A DNA stretch of 64,000 nt from NCBI RefSeq assembly GCF_014201115.1, contig NZ_JACHDO010000001.1, positions 5,332,001 through 5,396,000 of the forward strand, read 5' to 3'. Below the pieces are notes generated by a model, which saw only the letters and a program-made list of their open reading frames with translations, was not told the origin of the DNA and did not search any database. This DNA comes from Nocardiopsis metallicus (GTDB lineage Bacteria > Actinomycetota > Actinomycetes > Streptosporangiales > Streptosporangiaceae). Positions within the stretch are counted from its first letter, which is position 1, and every line of letters starts with the position of its first letter. Both the position numbers and the translations under genes were made by a program. Shown here piece after piece: positions 17,446 through 25,544 of the stretch.

Positions 17446-18433
17446 CGTCGTCCGGAAGGCCGCTCCCCGAGTCAACCGGGAGACCGCGCCCGGACTCGCC
17501 CGGGAGTGCCTTGGCGGGGGTCCTCGGTTTGGCCGCGCCCCGCCCGCCGGCCCCGTTCCGCCTGGCCGCCTCGCGCGGCGGGGGCAGCCTGCGCGGCGGC
17601 CCCTGGAGGTCGAGCGTGGTCACCGCCCCGAAGGAGGCGATCACCGTGCCGCTCTCCCGGTCCACCAGGACCGCGCGCACCCCGGTCCGGCGCGGGCCGC
17701 CGATCCGCACCGCGTAGACCACGTCCACCCGGTGACCGTGCCGCAGGCCGTCGTAGCGCAGGAACCGCCAGCAGCCGTGGCGCCAGGTCTCCTCCGGCTC
17801 GGACTTGAGCATGAGCTTGGCGTTGGTCCGCCAGACCTCGCTCCGGCGCAGGCGTCGGGTGGTCGACCGCTCGGAGACCTCGCGTAGCGCGCACGGTTCA
17901 CTGGTGGTGACCCGGGCCGCCGCCTCGCGCAGTTCGGGGCTGAGCAGGGCCAGCAGGAGCAGCTGCACGCCCAGGACCGCGCCGTGGACCGGGGTGGGCT
18001 CGGCGGCCACCTGCCAACCGGTGGGTGCCAACCCGACCGTGGCCAGCGCCGCCACCGTGAGCAGGGACGCCCGGGTGAGCGTGCGCCAGCCGATCGGTGC
18101 CTGGCTCAGCCCGCCGAAGCAGCCGCACCCGGCTTCGGGGTCGCGGCGGCGGGCCGCCAGCAGCAGGACCACGGACACCGCGAACATCAGGGCGGTGAGC
18201 AGCCGGGCCGCCTCACCGAGAGCGCCGGTCGCGGTCAGCAGGGCCACCGCGAGGGCGGCCTCCAGCAAGCAGGTGGCCAGGGTGGCCGGTCCGCGCAGCC
18301 GTTCGGGCAGCAGGACGGCCACGCCGGTCCCGGCCGCGCGCGGGCTGGCCTTGGCCGCCGCGCCGAGTAGGAGCAGGGCCGCGAACAGCGGCAGCTGGAC
18401 CTCGCGGACCGCTTCGAGAACCTCCGGGAACAT
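17420..18433 (-). CDS. MauE/DoxX-type membrane protein
   Basis: The 337-residue product starts with four or five transmembrane segments (LPLFAALLLLGAAAKA, ATCLLEAALAVALL, LLTALMFAVSVVLLLAA, LTVAALATVGLAP and VLGVQLLLLALLSP). Between the third and fourth is the MauE signature CGCFGG (residues 103-108), linked in that family to disulfide handling during maturation of exported proteins. A soluble C-terminal region of about 150 residues, rich in Arg and Pro, is unusual for MauE. The ATG lies three bases after the stop of the upstream Cys-rich gene, suggesting coupled translation and a joint role. Confidence 0.7.
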   Translation of the reverse strand: MFPEVLEAVREVQLPLFAALLLLGAAAKASPRAAGTGVAVLLPERLRGPATLATCLLEAALAVALLTATGALGEAARLLTALMFAVSVVLLLAARRRDPEAGCGCFGGLSQAPIGWRTLTRASLLTVAALATVGLAPTGWQVAAEPTPVHGAVLGVQLLLLALLSPELREAAARVTTSEPCALREVSERSTTRRLRRSEVWRTNAKLMLKSEPEETWRHGCWRFLRYDGLRHGHRVDVVYAVRIGGPRRTGVRAVLVDRESGTVIASFGAVTTLDLQGPPRRLPPPREAARRNGAGGRGAAKPRTPAKALPGESGRGLPVDSGSGLPDDVRASDPAV

Positions 18434-18436
18434 CGG

Positions 18437-19432
18437 TCACCCCTCCTGGTTGGCGACGGTCATGGTCGCGTTGAAACAACCCGCCTCGAGCCGCCCGCCC
18501 AGGGCGACGAAGGAGGTCATGGTGAGGGAGGCGAGCCGGCCCGCGCTCTGGCTGCCGCAGGCCGGGCACAGGTCGCACAGCCAGCTGTCGGCGGCCGCGC
18601 AGTCCACCACGGGGACCACGGCGGTGTCCCGGGTGCAGTCGTTGCGCAGGCTGAGCGCGGCACCGGTGGACAGCAGCGGCAGGGGCACGCAGGAAGTGCG
18701 CCGGTCGCAGGTGCCGTTGTGCTCGCCCTCGTGGCCGACCGGGTCGAGCGCCGGGTAGGCGGCACCGGCGACCAGGGCCCGCGGGTCCAGGTGGCTGGAG
18801 CGCCCCCAGGCGGGGTCGTACCAGGTGGCGATGCCGGTAACGGTCGTCGAGTACTGCCGGGTGGGCGGGCGCCGCGGAGTGGCGCTCAGCGGGTAGGGCG
18901 GCTGTGTGGTGACCGGCCGCGAGGCCTGGATCTCGCCGTTCTGCCAGGTGCCGACGGCGTCGAAGAGGTAGCCCGGTTCCAGGCGCGGGTGCCGGACCGT
19001 GATGCGCCCGGAGGAGCGGTAGGGCAGGACCACGGTCAGGCGGGGGCGGCCGTGGCCGGGGTCGACCTGGAGGGTGTCGCCCTCCCGGTCGGTGATCACA
19101 CCGGTGGCCCGGGCGGCCTGGGCCCAGACCCGTTCGGCTACCAGGCGGCCGTCGTGCGAGCACAGCACCACGGCGTCGTCACCGGGGCGCAGCTCGGCGG
19201 GGCGGACCTCACCGCCGCGCCAGAAACTGGTGACGCGTTCGTAGAGGAAGCGCTCCTCCCCCTGGGGGGTGGCCAGGCAGAGCATGTACGAGGTGGCGTC
19301 GACGACCACGCCGCGCGCGACGCGGTGGTGGACCGGCGTGGGCTCGGGTGCGGCCGCGGCCCCGAGCACGGCGGCGGTGAACCGCCGGCGGTCCCGCCCG
19401 TGATCCCGACCGCTGTCCGTCATCACTGACAT
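18437..19432 (-). CDS. exported Cys-rich protein, partner of the MauE-like protein
   Basis: About 331 residues. The N-terminus contains a twin-arginine-like RDRRRFTAAVLGAAAA, short for a Tat signal but suggestive of export. The middle is beta-rich, with a GIATWYDPAWG segment reminiscent of RlpA-like double-psi barrels. The last 100 residues hold about nine cysteines (CDRRTSC, NDCTRD, VVDCAAADSWLCDLCPACGS, GCFNAT). Such a pattern beside a MauE protein suggests an extracytoplasmic protein that needs oxidative folding. Starts at 19432 (ATG), 19426 (GTG) and 19423 (ATG) are all possible; GAAGG upstream fits the GTG best. No family is firmly recognised. Confidence 0.6.
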   Translation of the reverse strand: MSVMTDSGRDHGRDRRRFTAAVLGAAAAPEPTPVHHRVARGVVVDATSYMLCLATPQGEERFLYERVTSFWRGGEVRPAELRPGDDAVVLCSHDGRLVAERVWAQAARATGVITDREGDTLQVDPGHGRPRLTVVLPYRSSGRITVRHPRLEPGYLFDAVGTWQNGEIQASRPVTTQPPYPLSATPRRPPTRQYSTTVTGIATWYDPAWGRSSHLDPRALVAGAAYPALDPVGHEGEHNGTCDRRTSCVPLPLLSTGAALSLRNDCTRDTAVVPVVDCAAADSWLCDLCPACGSQSAGRLASLTMTSFVALGGRLEAGCFNATMTVANQEG

Positions 19433-19512
19433 GTCCTTCGCGCCCCCTTGTAGACCGACTCGTCCGTCTGTGCCCATTGTCGCCCCCGACCCCCGTAACG
19501 GCTGCTCACACG

Positions 19513-19536
19513 CCGACACGGACCGGTTCGTGTCGG
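19513..19536. promoter_or_regulatory. 24-base near-perfect palindrome between divergent genes
   Basis: CCGACACG (19513-19520) and CGTGTCGG (19529-19536) flank an ACCGGT centre. A TGACATGTCC motif follows directly and recurs at the start of the leftward gene (about 19427). This looks like an operator for the divergent MauE cluster and small-peptide gene; the regulator is unknown. Confidence 0.45.
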
Positions 19537-19715
19537 TGACATGTCCGGGGCATTGCACCGCGGCGGGCCTTCGGCTCCCCCTGTGACCAAGGAAGAACTC
19601 CATGTGAATCGCCCGCGCTCCGGGGCGACCGGGTGCGAGCATCCGCGTACAGCTTGTGGCCGCAAGGTTGTCGATGTACTCCCCGTACTCCCCAGTTCCG
19701 GAAAGAACGCGAGAC

Positions 19716-19904
19716 ATGAACAAGAACCGCGCCCTGCGCAACACCGCCGCCGTCGCCGTGGCCGTGCCCTTCGTCCTGATCGGTCTGGCCGCCCCGGCCG
19801 GCGCCGCCGAGCTCGCGCCCATCGCGGGCGCGGTGGACCACCTGGTCGCGGTGACCTCCGAGCAGCTGGGCCTGGGCGCCCTGCTCGCCTACCTCGGCTT
19901 GTAG
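19716..19904 (+). CDS. small exported peptide
   Basis: The ATG at 19716 follows GGAAAG and gives 62 residues. The N-terminus MNKNRALRNTAAVAVAV is a textbook signal peptide with probable cleavage after APAGA. The mature part is only about 30 residues (from AELAPIAGAVDH), is hydrophobic and has no cysteine. An upstream ATG in the same frame (19656) would spoil the signal peptide. No family is recognised. A structural or signalling peptide is possible, but this is speculation. Confidence 0.6.
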   Translation: MNKNRALRNTAAVAVAVPFVLIGLAAPAGAAELAPIAGAVDHLVAVTSEQLGLGALLAYLGL

Positions 19905-19917
19905 GGCCCGGACCCGC

Positions 19918-19947
19918 AGGAGCTGGGCCCGTAGGAGCTGGGCCCGT
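19918..19947. repeat. two tandem 15-base repeats
   Basis: AGGAGCTGGGCCCGT occurs twice in a row, with a decayed third copy after it. The following sequence to about 20020 is built from GGCCCGGT-like units. The spacer 19905-20203 otherwise shows no gene. Confidence 0.6.
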
Positions 19948-20203
19948 AGGACCTGGTCAGGGTTCCGCGGGGCCCGGTCGGGCCCGGCCCGGTCGACCGG
20001 ATCGGATCCGGCCCGGTGAGGACGGCGGCGAAGGGGGACGAGGCGCCCTCTTCGCCGCCTTTTGTGCGGTTTGTCGGCACGTGGCGCACATATTCCTGGG
20101 GGTTTGCGTTCGCTGTGTGAGAGTGAGAAGTCCAGGGGGGCCGCGGCCGCCGTGCAACACAGCGACGGCGCGCGACAGGGTTCCGCGCGGCCCGTGAGGG
20201 GCG

Positions 20204-20731
20204 GTGAACGGCGTGTCCGGAACTACTCAGACTCCCAGGTCCGAGGAGTTCAGCCGCTACGTGTCCGAACGCGGGCCAGCCCTGCTGCGGATGGCCCGCT
20301 CCCTCACCAACAGCCACGCGGACGCCGAGGACCTCCTCCAGGCCGCACTGGTCAAGACCTTCCTGGCCTGGGGGCGCATCGCCAACCCCCGCGCCCGCGA
20401 CGGCTACGTCCGCCGGGCCATGGTCAACACCCAGATCTCCGAATGGCGCCGCAAGCACCTGGACGTCTACCCCACCGACGAGATCCCCGAGCAGCGGGTG
20501 GACGACCCGACGTGGCGCAGCGACCTGGCCGACGTGGTGGGCCGCTCCATCGAGCGGCTCCCCGGCCGACAGCGCACCACCGTGGTCCTGCGCTACTACG
20601 ACGACCTCACCGAAGCGCAGATCGCCGAACGCATGGGCGTGACCATCGGGACCGTCAAGAGCACCCTGTCCCGGGCCGTGGAGAAGCTGCGCAGAGACGC
20701 CGACCTCATCATCGAGCGCACCACCGGCTGA
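20204..20731 (+). CDS. SigE-family ECF RNA polymerase sigma factor
   Basis: This 175-residue protein has sigma region 2 (LRMARSLTNSHADAEDLLQ and ALVKTFLAWGRI) and region 4 (LPGRQRTTVVLRYY, then AQIAERMGVTIGTVKSTLSRA). The GTG at 20204 follows GAGGGG. It belongs to the short actinobacterial SigE-type group. No anti-sigma gene is adjacent, and the next gene is an ABC exporter 334 bases away. Targets are unknown. Confidence 0.88.
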   Translation: MNGVSGTTQTPRSEEFSRYVSERGPALLRMARSLTNSHADAEDLLQAALVKTFLAWGRIANPRARDGYVRRAMVNTQISEWRRKHLDVYPTDEIPEQRVDDPTWRSDLADVVGRSIERLPGRQRTTVVLRYYDDLTEAQIAERMGVTIGTVKSTLSRAVEKLRRDADLIIERTTG

Positions 20732-21065
20732 GCGCACCACCCAGCCGAACCCAACCTGGCCACCAGGTTCTTCGAGCCGTTTCAGCCGCCTCAGCCGTAC
20801 TCCGGTTTTCGGCCCCCGAGCCGCCAGCCACCGGCACCCGCCCCCGGTGCTTTACGCGCGGCCGATTCGTACAGGTATTCGGATCGTGACTATCCGAGGA
20901 AATCCGACCGGAGCCTCCCGCGCCCCTTCCCCGGCCCTGCGCACACCCCGTCCGGCCCGGCCGTGATCCGGACCGTCCGCAACGTCTGAAGCCTGCCCGC
21001 GGCGTCGACCCCCGGGTGATGATCGGCACCGCCCGAACCCGCCCCGACCGCCAGGAGGAACCGCC
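20732..21065. other. gene-free spacer
   Basis: No coding frame is supported here. A short inverted repeat TCGGAT/ATCCGA (about 20878-20896) and a CACCGG/CCGGTG hairpin (about 20830-20850) are the only structures seen; the second may terminate the sigma gene. Confidence 0.35.
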
Positions 21066-23045
21066 GTGCGCACCACCCGCTCCCCCGAGGACCGTGGGCC
21101 GCAAACCCCCGACGACACCGCCGCCCCGGCGACCCCCGACCATGGCCTTGACCTGCCCGAACTCGCCCCGCCCAAGTGGAACCGGCACGGCGCCGCCGTC
21201 GCCGGGGCCTCCTGGTTCCGGATCGCCCGCCGCATGCCCGCGCTGGTCGTCCAGGCCGCCGTCCTGGCCTGGCAGAGCGGCCGCCGGGACGTCGTGACCA
21301 CCCTCCTGTTCAACCTAGGCTCCGGTGCCGCCACCGCCTGGGCGCTGATCGCCACCACTTCCGTCCTCACCGAACTCTTCGCTGAGGTGCCCACGCCGGA
21401 CCGGGTTTGGGCCGCGCTCCCCTCTCTGGCCCTGCTCGCCCTGGCACTGGTCCTGCGGGGCTGCTGCGGCGCCCTGGCCGGTCGCGCCCAGGCCCGCCTG
21501 GTACCCAAGGTGGTCCTGGCCGCCGAACGGCGCCTGCTGCGCGACGCCACCTCCGTGGAGCTGCGGGCCTTCGACGACAGCGACTTCCACGACCACCTGT
21601 ACCGCTCACACACCCGGGGCTGCGACGAGGCGGGCGCCCTGGTCCGGCAGGCCACCGACCTGCTCACCGCCATGGTGGGCATCGTCGCCGCCGCCGGGGT
21701 ACTGACCGCCCTGCACCCGGCGCTGGTCCCGCTCCTGCTGCTGGCGATGGTCCCCCAGTGGTGGGGCGCGGCCGCCTCGGCCCGGATGCGGTACCGGATG
21801 ATCCTCGCCTTCACCGAGGGCAGCCGCCGCAAGTACATGCTGGAACAGCTCATGACCGCCAGGGAAAGCGCCGCCGAGGTGCGTTCGTTCACGATGGAGC
21901 GCCGCCTGCTCGCGGAGTTCGACCGGGTGGCCCGGCGCGAGCTGGACATCCACCTGGGCCTGGCCACCCGGCAGTCCGCCGTCCGCCTGGCCGGGGACAC
22001 CGCCAGCGGCCTGGTGACGGCCGGGGTGTTCGCGGTACTGGCCGTGCTACTGGTCCAGGGCGTGGTGCCGATCGCGGTCGCCGGGGCCGCAGTCGTCGCC
22101 GTCCGGGTGGCCCAGGGTGCGCTGAGCAACGCCCTGTACTCGGTGACCAGGCTGTACGAGTCGGGGCTCTACTTCTCCGACTTCGTGGCCTTCCAGAACG
22201 AGGCCCGCACCCGCCTGCCCCGCCCCGGCCTCGTGCCCGCCCCGGCGGGGTTCGAGGAGATCAACCTGCGGAACGTCACCTTCGGCTACCCCTCCAGCGA
22301 GGCCCCCGCGCTGAAGGACGTGAACCTCACCCTCCGCCGCGGCCGGACCGTGGCGCTGGTCGGGGAGAACGGTTCGGGCAAGAGCACGCTGGCCAAACTG
22401 CTGTCCGGGCTGTACACGCCCCAACAGGGCAGCGTGCGCTGGGACGGCACCGACCTGGCCGGGGTGGACGGCGTGAGCCTGCGCGAGCGGATCTCGGTGA
22501 TCGCCCAGGATCACACCCACTGGCCGCTGACCGCACGCGGCAACACCGTGATGAGCAGCGCCGAGTGCCCCGACCGCTTCGCCCGAGCTTCGACCGCCGC
22601 CCGGGCCGACGCCGTGGTCTCGGGCTTCCGCGACGGCTGGGACACCCTGCTGGACAAACGCTTCGCCCACGGAGTGGAGCCGTCCGGCGGCCAGTGGCAG
22701 AGGTTGGCCGCCGCCCGCTCCTTCTACCGGGGTGACGACGGCGCCGAGGTGCCCCTGCTCATCGCCGACGAACCCACCGCCGCCATGGACGCCCGCGCCG
22801 AACACGGCTTCTTCACCTCCGTGCACGCCCACGCCCGCCGCACGGGCGCCACAGTGGTCCTCATCACGCACCGACTGGCCTCGGTGCGAATGGCCGACCA
22901 CATCGTGGTGCTCGACAAGGGCCGGGTGGTGGCCCAGGGCAGCCACGCCGAGCTGATGTCCGAGAACGGCCTGTACCGGGAACTGTGGGAACTCCAGGCC
23001 AGCGCCTACCGGCCCCCGTCCGCCCCGAGGTCGCGCACGCCCTGA
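21066..23045 (+). CDS. type I ABC exporter, fused permease-ATPase
   Basis: AGGAGGAA six bases before the GTG gives a clear start. The 659-residue product has an N-terminal cytoplasmic extension of about 60 residues and a six-helix exporter domain. The ATPase domain (from about residue 400) carries Walker A GENGSGKST, signature EPSGGQWQ, Walker B LLIADEPTAAMD and switch ITHRLA. The lengthened N-terminus and ExxGGQ signature resemble exporters next to peptide or natural-product genes, but no biosynthetic genes are adjacent. The substrate is unknown. Confidence 0.88.
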   Translation: MRTTRSPEDRGPQTPDDTAAPATPDHGLDLPELAPPKWNRHGAAVAGASWFRIARRMPALVVQAAVLAWQSGRRDVVTTLLFNLGSGAATAWALIATTSVLTELFAEVPTPDRVWAALPSLALLALALVLRGCCGALAGRAQARLVPKVVLAAERRLLRDATSVELRAFDDSDFHDHLYRSHTRGCDEAGALVRQATDLLTAMVGIVAAAGVLTALHPALVPLLLLAMVPQWWGAAASARMRYRMILAFTEGSRRKYMLEQLMTARESAAEVRSFTMERRLLAEFDRVARRELDIHLGLATRQSAVRLAGDTASGLVTAGVFAVLAVLLVQGVVPIAVAGAAVVAVRVAQGALSNALYSVTRLYESGLYFSDFVAFQNEARTRLPRPGLVPAPAGFEEINLRNVTFGYPSSEAPALKDVNLTLRRGRTVALVGENGSGKSTLAKLLSGLYTPQQGSVRWDGTDLAGVDGVSLRERISVIAQDHTHWPLTARGNTVMSSAECPDRFARASTAARADAVVSGFRDGWDTLLDKRFAHGVEPSGGQWQRLAAARSFYRGDDGAEVPLLIADEPTAAMDARAEHGFFTSVHAHARRTGATVVLITHRLASVRMADHIVVLDKGRVVAQGSHAELMSENGLYRELWELQASAYRPPSAPRSRTP

Positions 23046-23158
23046 CCCACCGGGACCCGCCGGAACCCACTCGGAGCGGGGCCGCCGACCAGGCACCTCC
23101 CCGGGTGGGGGATTCGTTTTGCGCAGGACCTCCGCGCTCTGTAGTCTGGTCGCAGCCG

Positions 23159-23245
23159 GGAGGATTCGCCTAGAGGCCTATGGCGCCGCACTGCTAATGC
23201 GGTTAGGGGGCAACCCCTTCATGGGTTCAAATCCCATATCCTCCG
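23159..23245 (+). tRNA. tRNA-Ser (anticodon GCT)
   Basis: The acceptor stem pairs GGAGGAT (23159-23165) with ATCCTCC (23238-23244), with discriminator G at 23245. The anticodon stem CCGCA/TGCGG encloses the loop CTGCTAA, giving anticodon GCT at 23193-23195. A long GGGGG/CCCC variable arm is typical of tRNA-Ser, and the T-arm loop is TTCAAAT. CCA is not encoded. The 3' half from the anticodon loop onward is repeated at three downstream sites, marking this tRNA as the attachment site of integrated elements. Confidence 0.95.
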
Positions 23246-23253
23246 CGCTCTGA
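23191..23253 (+). repeat. attachment-site core, copy 1 (attL, within tRNA-Ser)
   Basis: The 63 bases from the anticodon loop to a few bases past the tRNA 3' end are identical, or nearly so, to 47635-47697 and 50374-50436. This is the expected product of tyrosine-recombinase integration into a tRNA 3' end. Confidence 0.9.
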
Positions 23254-23295
23254 CCTGGGGCTTCTCGCATCGTGAAAGTGAGAGAAGCCCCAGGT
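23253..23295. terminator. hairpin after tRNA-Ser (element-borne)
   Basis: ACCTGGGGCTTCTC (23253-23266) pairs perfectly with 23282-23295. The same hairpin lies after the second att copy, so it belongs to the left end of the elements rather than to the original chromosome. Confidence 0.8.
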
Positions 23296-23977
23296 CTTCT
23301 CATGTTCAGGGGTCCACTGGCACAGGATCCGTGTCAGGTACACACGCCCGTCGCCCACGGCCCCCAACCCTGGCCGCTGAGCTGCGAGAACGAGCCCTCG
23401 GGCGACCTGGGCCTGAGAGTGCCGCAGAAGGCATGCGGCGCCAACCGGCGAAACCCAGCACGCCTGACAGCCCCAACCGGGCTGGCTCCAGGTGGGTTTG
23501 TACCAAGCGAGAGTGACCGGCGTCACATAAAATGGGCTCGTCTTGTCACTGGGTGTAGCGGTCAGCAGACCTTCGGAACATCGAGGCGCACAGCGGGGAG
23601 CAACCCCCATCCCCGTCGAGGCGGCCCGCCAGCCCTTGAGGGTGTTCTCAGGCGCGGTTCCGCCCAGATGCCAGGTCGGCAAGCCCTGGAGCTGGGACAA
23701 CGCCCTTCCGCGCTCGGGGCGGACGCCAGTGGGGAGAACCGACGCTGCGCGGCGGCAAAGGGCATGACTGCGAGCACCTGCACCAGTGCCGCACAGGCGT
23801 GGATCGCTGACCGCTTGGACCGCCAGGACGTGTCGCTGAAACGGTTGGGTCGGCGCTAAGCAGGGCGAGCGCATCAGAGTTGGTTGGATGCTTCGCCTGC
23901 GCATTGACTTGTCGCCCCGGACTCAGCGGGAAAAAGAGCCCTTAGGCGTTGCGTGAGGACACTCGGGTTTCAGGTCC
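23296..23977. repeat. left end of element 1, non-coding, repeated at element 2
   Basis: Bases 23254-23565 match 47698-48012 with few differences. The motif TTTGTACCAAGC (23497-23508) occurs inverted at both element right ends. After 23565 the two copies diverge. I see no gene here. A TGAGGAC/GTCCTCA hairpin at 23954-23980 overlaps the end of the leftward integrase and may terminate it. Confidence 0.65.
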
Positions 23978-24256
23978 TCAAGCCGCAAGACGAGGAATAA
24001 CCCGGGTTACCGCTTCAGCAGCCGCCTCATCGCACTTGGGCATCACATGGACGTAAGTGTCGGCGGTGAACTTGTAGTTCCGGTGTCCGAGCATCTTCGA
24101 GATCACCTTCAGGCTCGTTCCTGCGGACAAGGAATAACTCGCCGCGCAGTGCCGAAGGTCGTGCACCCTGATGGGAGGCAGGTCAGCTTTCTTGGTCAAC
24201 GCGATCAACTTTTCTCGCAGTTGGTGTCGAGTCATCTGCTCGCCGTTCTCATCAGT

Positions 24257-25239
24257 GAGGTTTTCTCAGCGAAGATCATTTCCACTGCCTGTTGAGGACA
24301 AGAGCCGCACGGGCGATGTCTCCGATCCGGCTCGGGCTAAGCGTGACGTACTTCAGCGTCCGCCAGCGCTCCTTGAGTTCGGCGGCGGTGCGCTCACCGA
24401 GCGCACGCACGTGCCGCAACAGCGCGTTATACATCCGTGTGTCCACGTGCAGAGCCCCTTCGCCCTGGCCCGTAGGGCGCTTGATGGGGGTGTGCACGCC
24501 GATACCGGCGCCTTGGTAGCCCTTGTCAGCCAGGGTGGGCAGGCCCTCGGCCGCTGCCTTGTACAGGGCGGGCAGGGCGTGGAGGCGGGCGGCGGTGATG
24601 TCGGGGGTGGATCCGGGCTCGACTGCGGAGACCCACAGCGGGGTGCCGTCCGGTGCGGATAGGAACTGGATGTTGCCGCCGAAGGCCTTGTGTTTTTGGC
24701 TGAACCACAGGTCGTTGCCGTTCTCGCGGACGCCCGCGAGGCGGTCGGAGGCGATCAGCGTGCCGTCCAAGACTACGCGCGCTATCCCTTCGTTGTGGCA
24801 ATTGGCCAAGACTTCGTGCAGGTCGGGGGCCTGGCCGGCGAGGACGTCGATGCCTTCGTGTAGGTAGCGGTAGCTGGTGGCCTGGGAGATTCCGGCGTCA
24901 CGGGCCAGGCAGTGCACACAGCCGCGCTCACGGAACCAGCGCAGCACCAGCACCGCTTGGCGGAACGGCCCGAGTGCCCGTGAGCCCTTCGGAGTGGCGA
25001 TGCTTCGGCGGTGGGCGGCCAGGTGTCGGGCGAGGAACTCGACGATGTGGCGTGGGACGTCGAGGGTGGCAGAATAGGTGACCAACGTGAAGCCTCTGGT
25101 GGTTACGGACATGATCTTGTGGTGAGACCTGTCCTACCAGGGGCTTTACGTCTGCTCGCATCCAGGTGCCACTCGTCCGGCCCGGCGGGGATCCGAAAAT
25201 CACCCTGCTCCGCAGAGATCATTTCGCTGAGAAAACCTC
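24257..25239 (-). mobile_element. IS5-family insertion sequence, copy A (983 bp)
   Basis: Ends are the inverted repeat GAGGTTTTCTCAGCGAA (24257 onward, and complementary to 25239). Flanking AGT at 24254-24256 and 25240-25242 is a 3-bp target duplication of the ANT type, as described for the ISL2 group. It interrupts the island integrase. Copy B at 50572-51554 has the same length in the opposite orientation. Confidence 0.88.
24276..25112 (-). CDS. IS5-family DDE transposase (copy A)
   Basis: This 278-residue transposase has an N-terminal helix-turn-helix (GISQATSYRYLHEGID) and a DDE_Tnp_4-type core: VVLDGTLIASDR (first Asp), FWLSAVEPGS-like segment LWVSAVEPGSTPDITAAR (second Asp), LADKGYQG and a Glu in RTAAELKERW. 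The protein is identical to copy B and appears intact, so the element may still be active. Confidence 0.88.
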   Translation of the reverse strand: MSVTTRGFTLVTYSATLDVPRHIVEFLARHLAAHRRSIATPKGSRALGPFRQAVLVLRWFRERGCVHCLARDAGISQATSYRYLHEGIDVLAGQAPDLHEVLANCHNEGIARVVLDGTLIASDRLAGVRENGNDLWFSQKHKAFGGNIQFLSAPDGTPLWVSAVEPGSTPDITAARLHALPALYKAAAEGLPTLADKGYQGAGIGVHTPIKRPTGQGEGALHVDTRMYNALLRHVRALGERTAAELKERWRTLKYVTLSPSRIGDIARAALVLNRQWK

Positions 25240-25544
25240 AGTGAACACATAATCCGACTGCACCCACTTGTTGCCAGCTTTTTCGCGCTTAAGCTGCTGA
25301 GCCTTGCGCCATTTACGCAGCTGCGCAACGTTCTCCTTGCCCAAACTGATGGTGCGCTGGCTACGCGGGGTTTTTGTTCCGTGAATCGCGACCTCCCCCG
25401 AGCCTTCCAGACTCAGGTCGCGCCATTTGAGGTTGAGCATCTCCTGACACCGAGGCCCCCGGGTCAGCGCCAGATGGAACAGGGAGTGGTCGCGGTATTC
25501 TGTTTCCTCGATCTGGTCGAGGAACCACCCTGCCTGACCTTCAG

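Noticed and set aside
23254..23565. Possible CRISPR or clustered repeats in the island
   Set aside because: Repeats are pairs of long element ends, not short regularly spaced units, and no cas gene is present.
23272..23859. 195-codon open frame in the left end of element 1
   Set aside because: The corresponding stretch in element 2 conserves bases rather than codons, and the translation lacks protein-like character.
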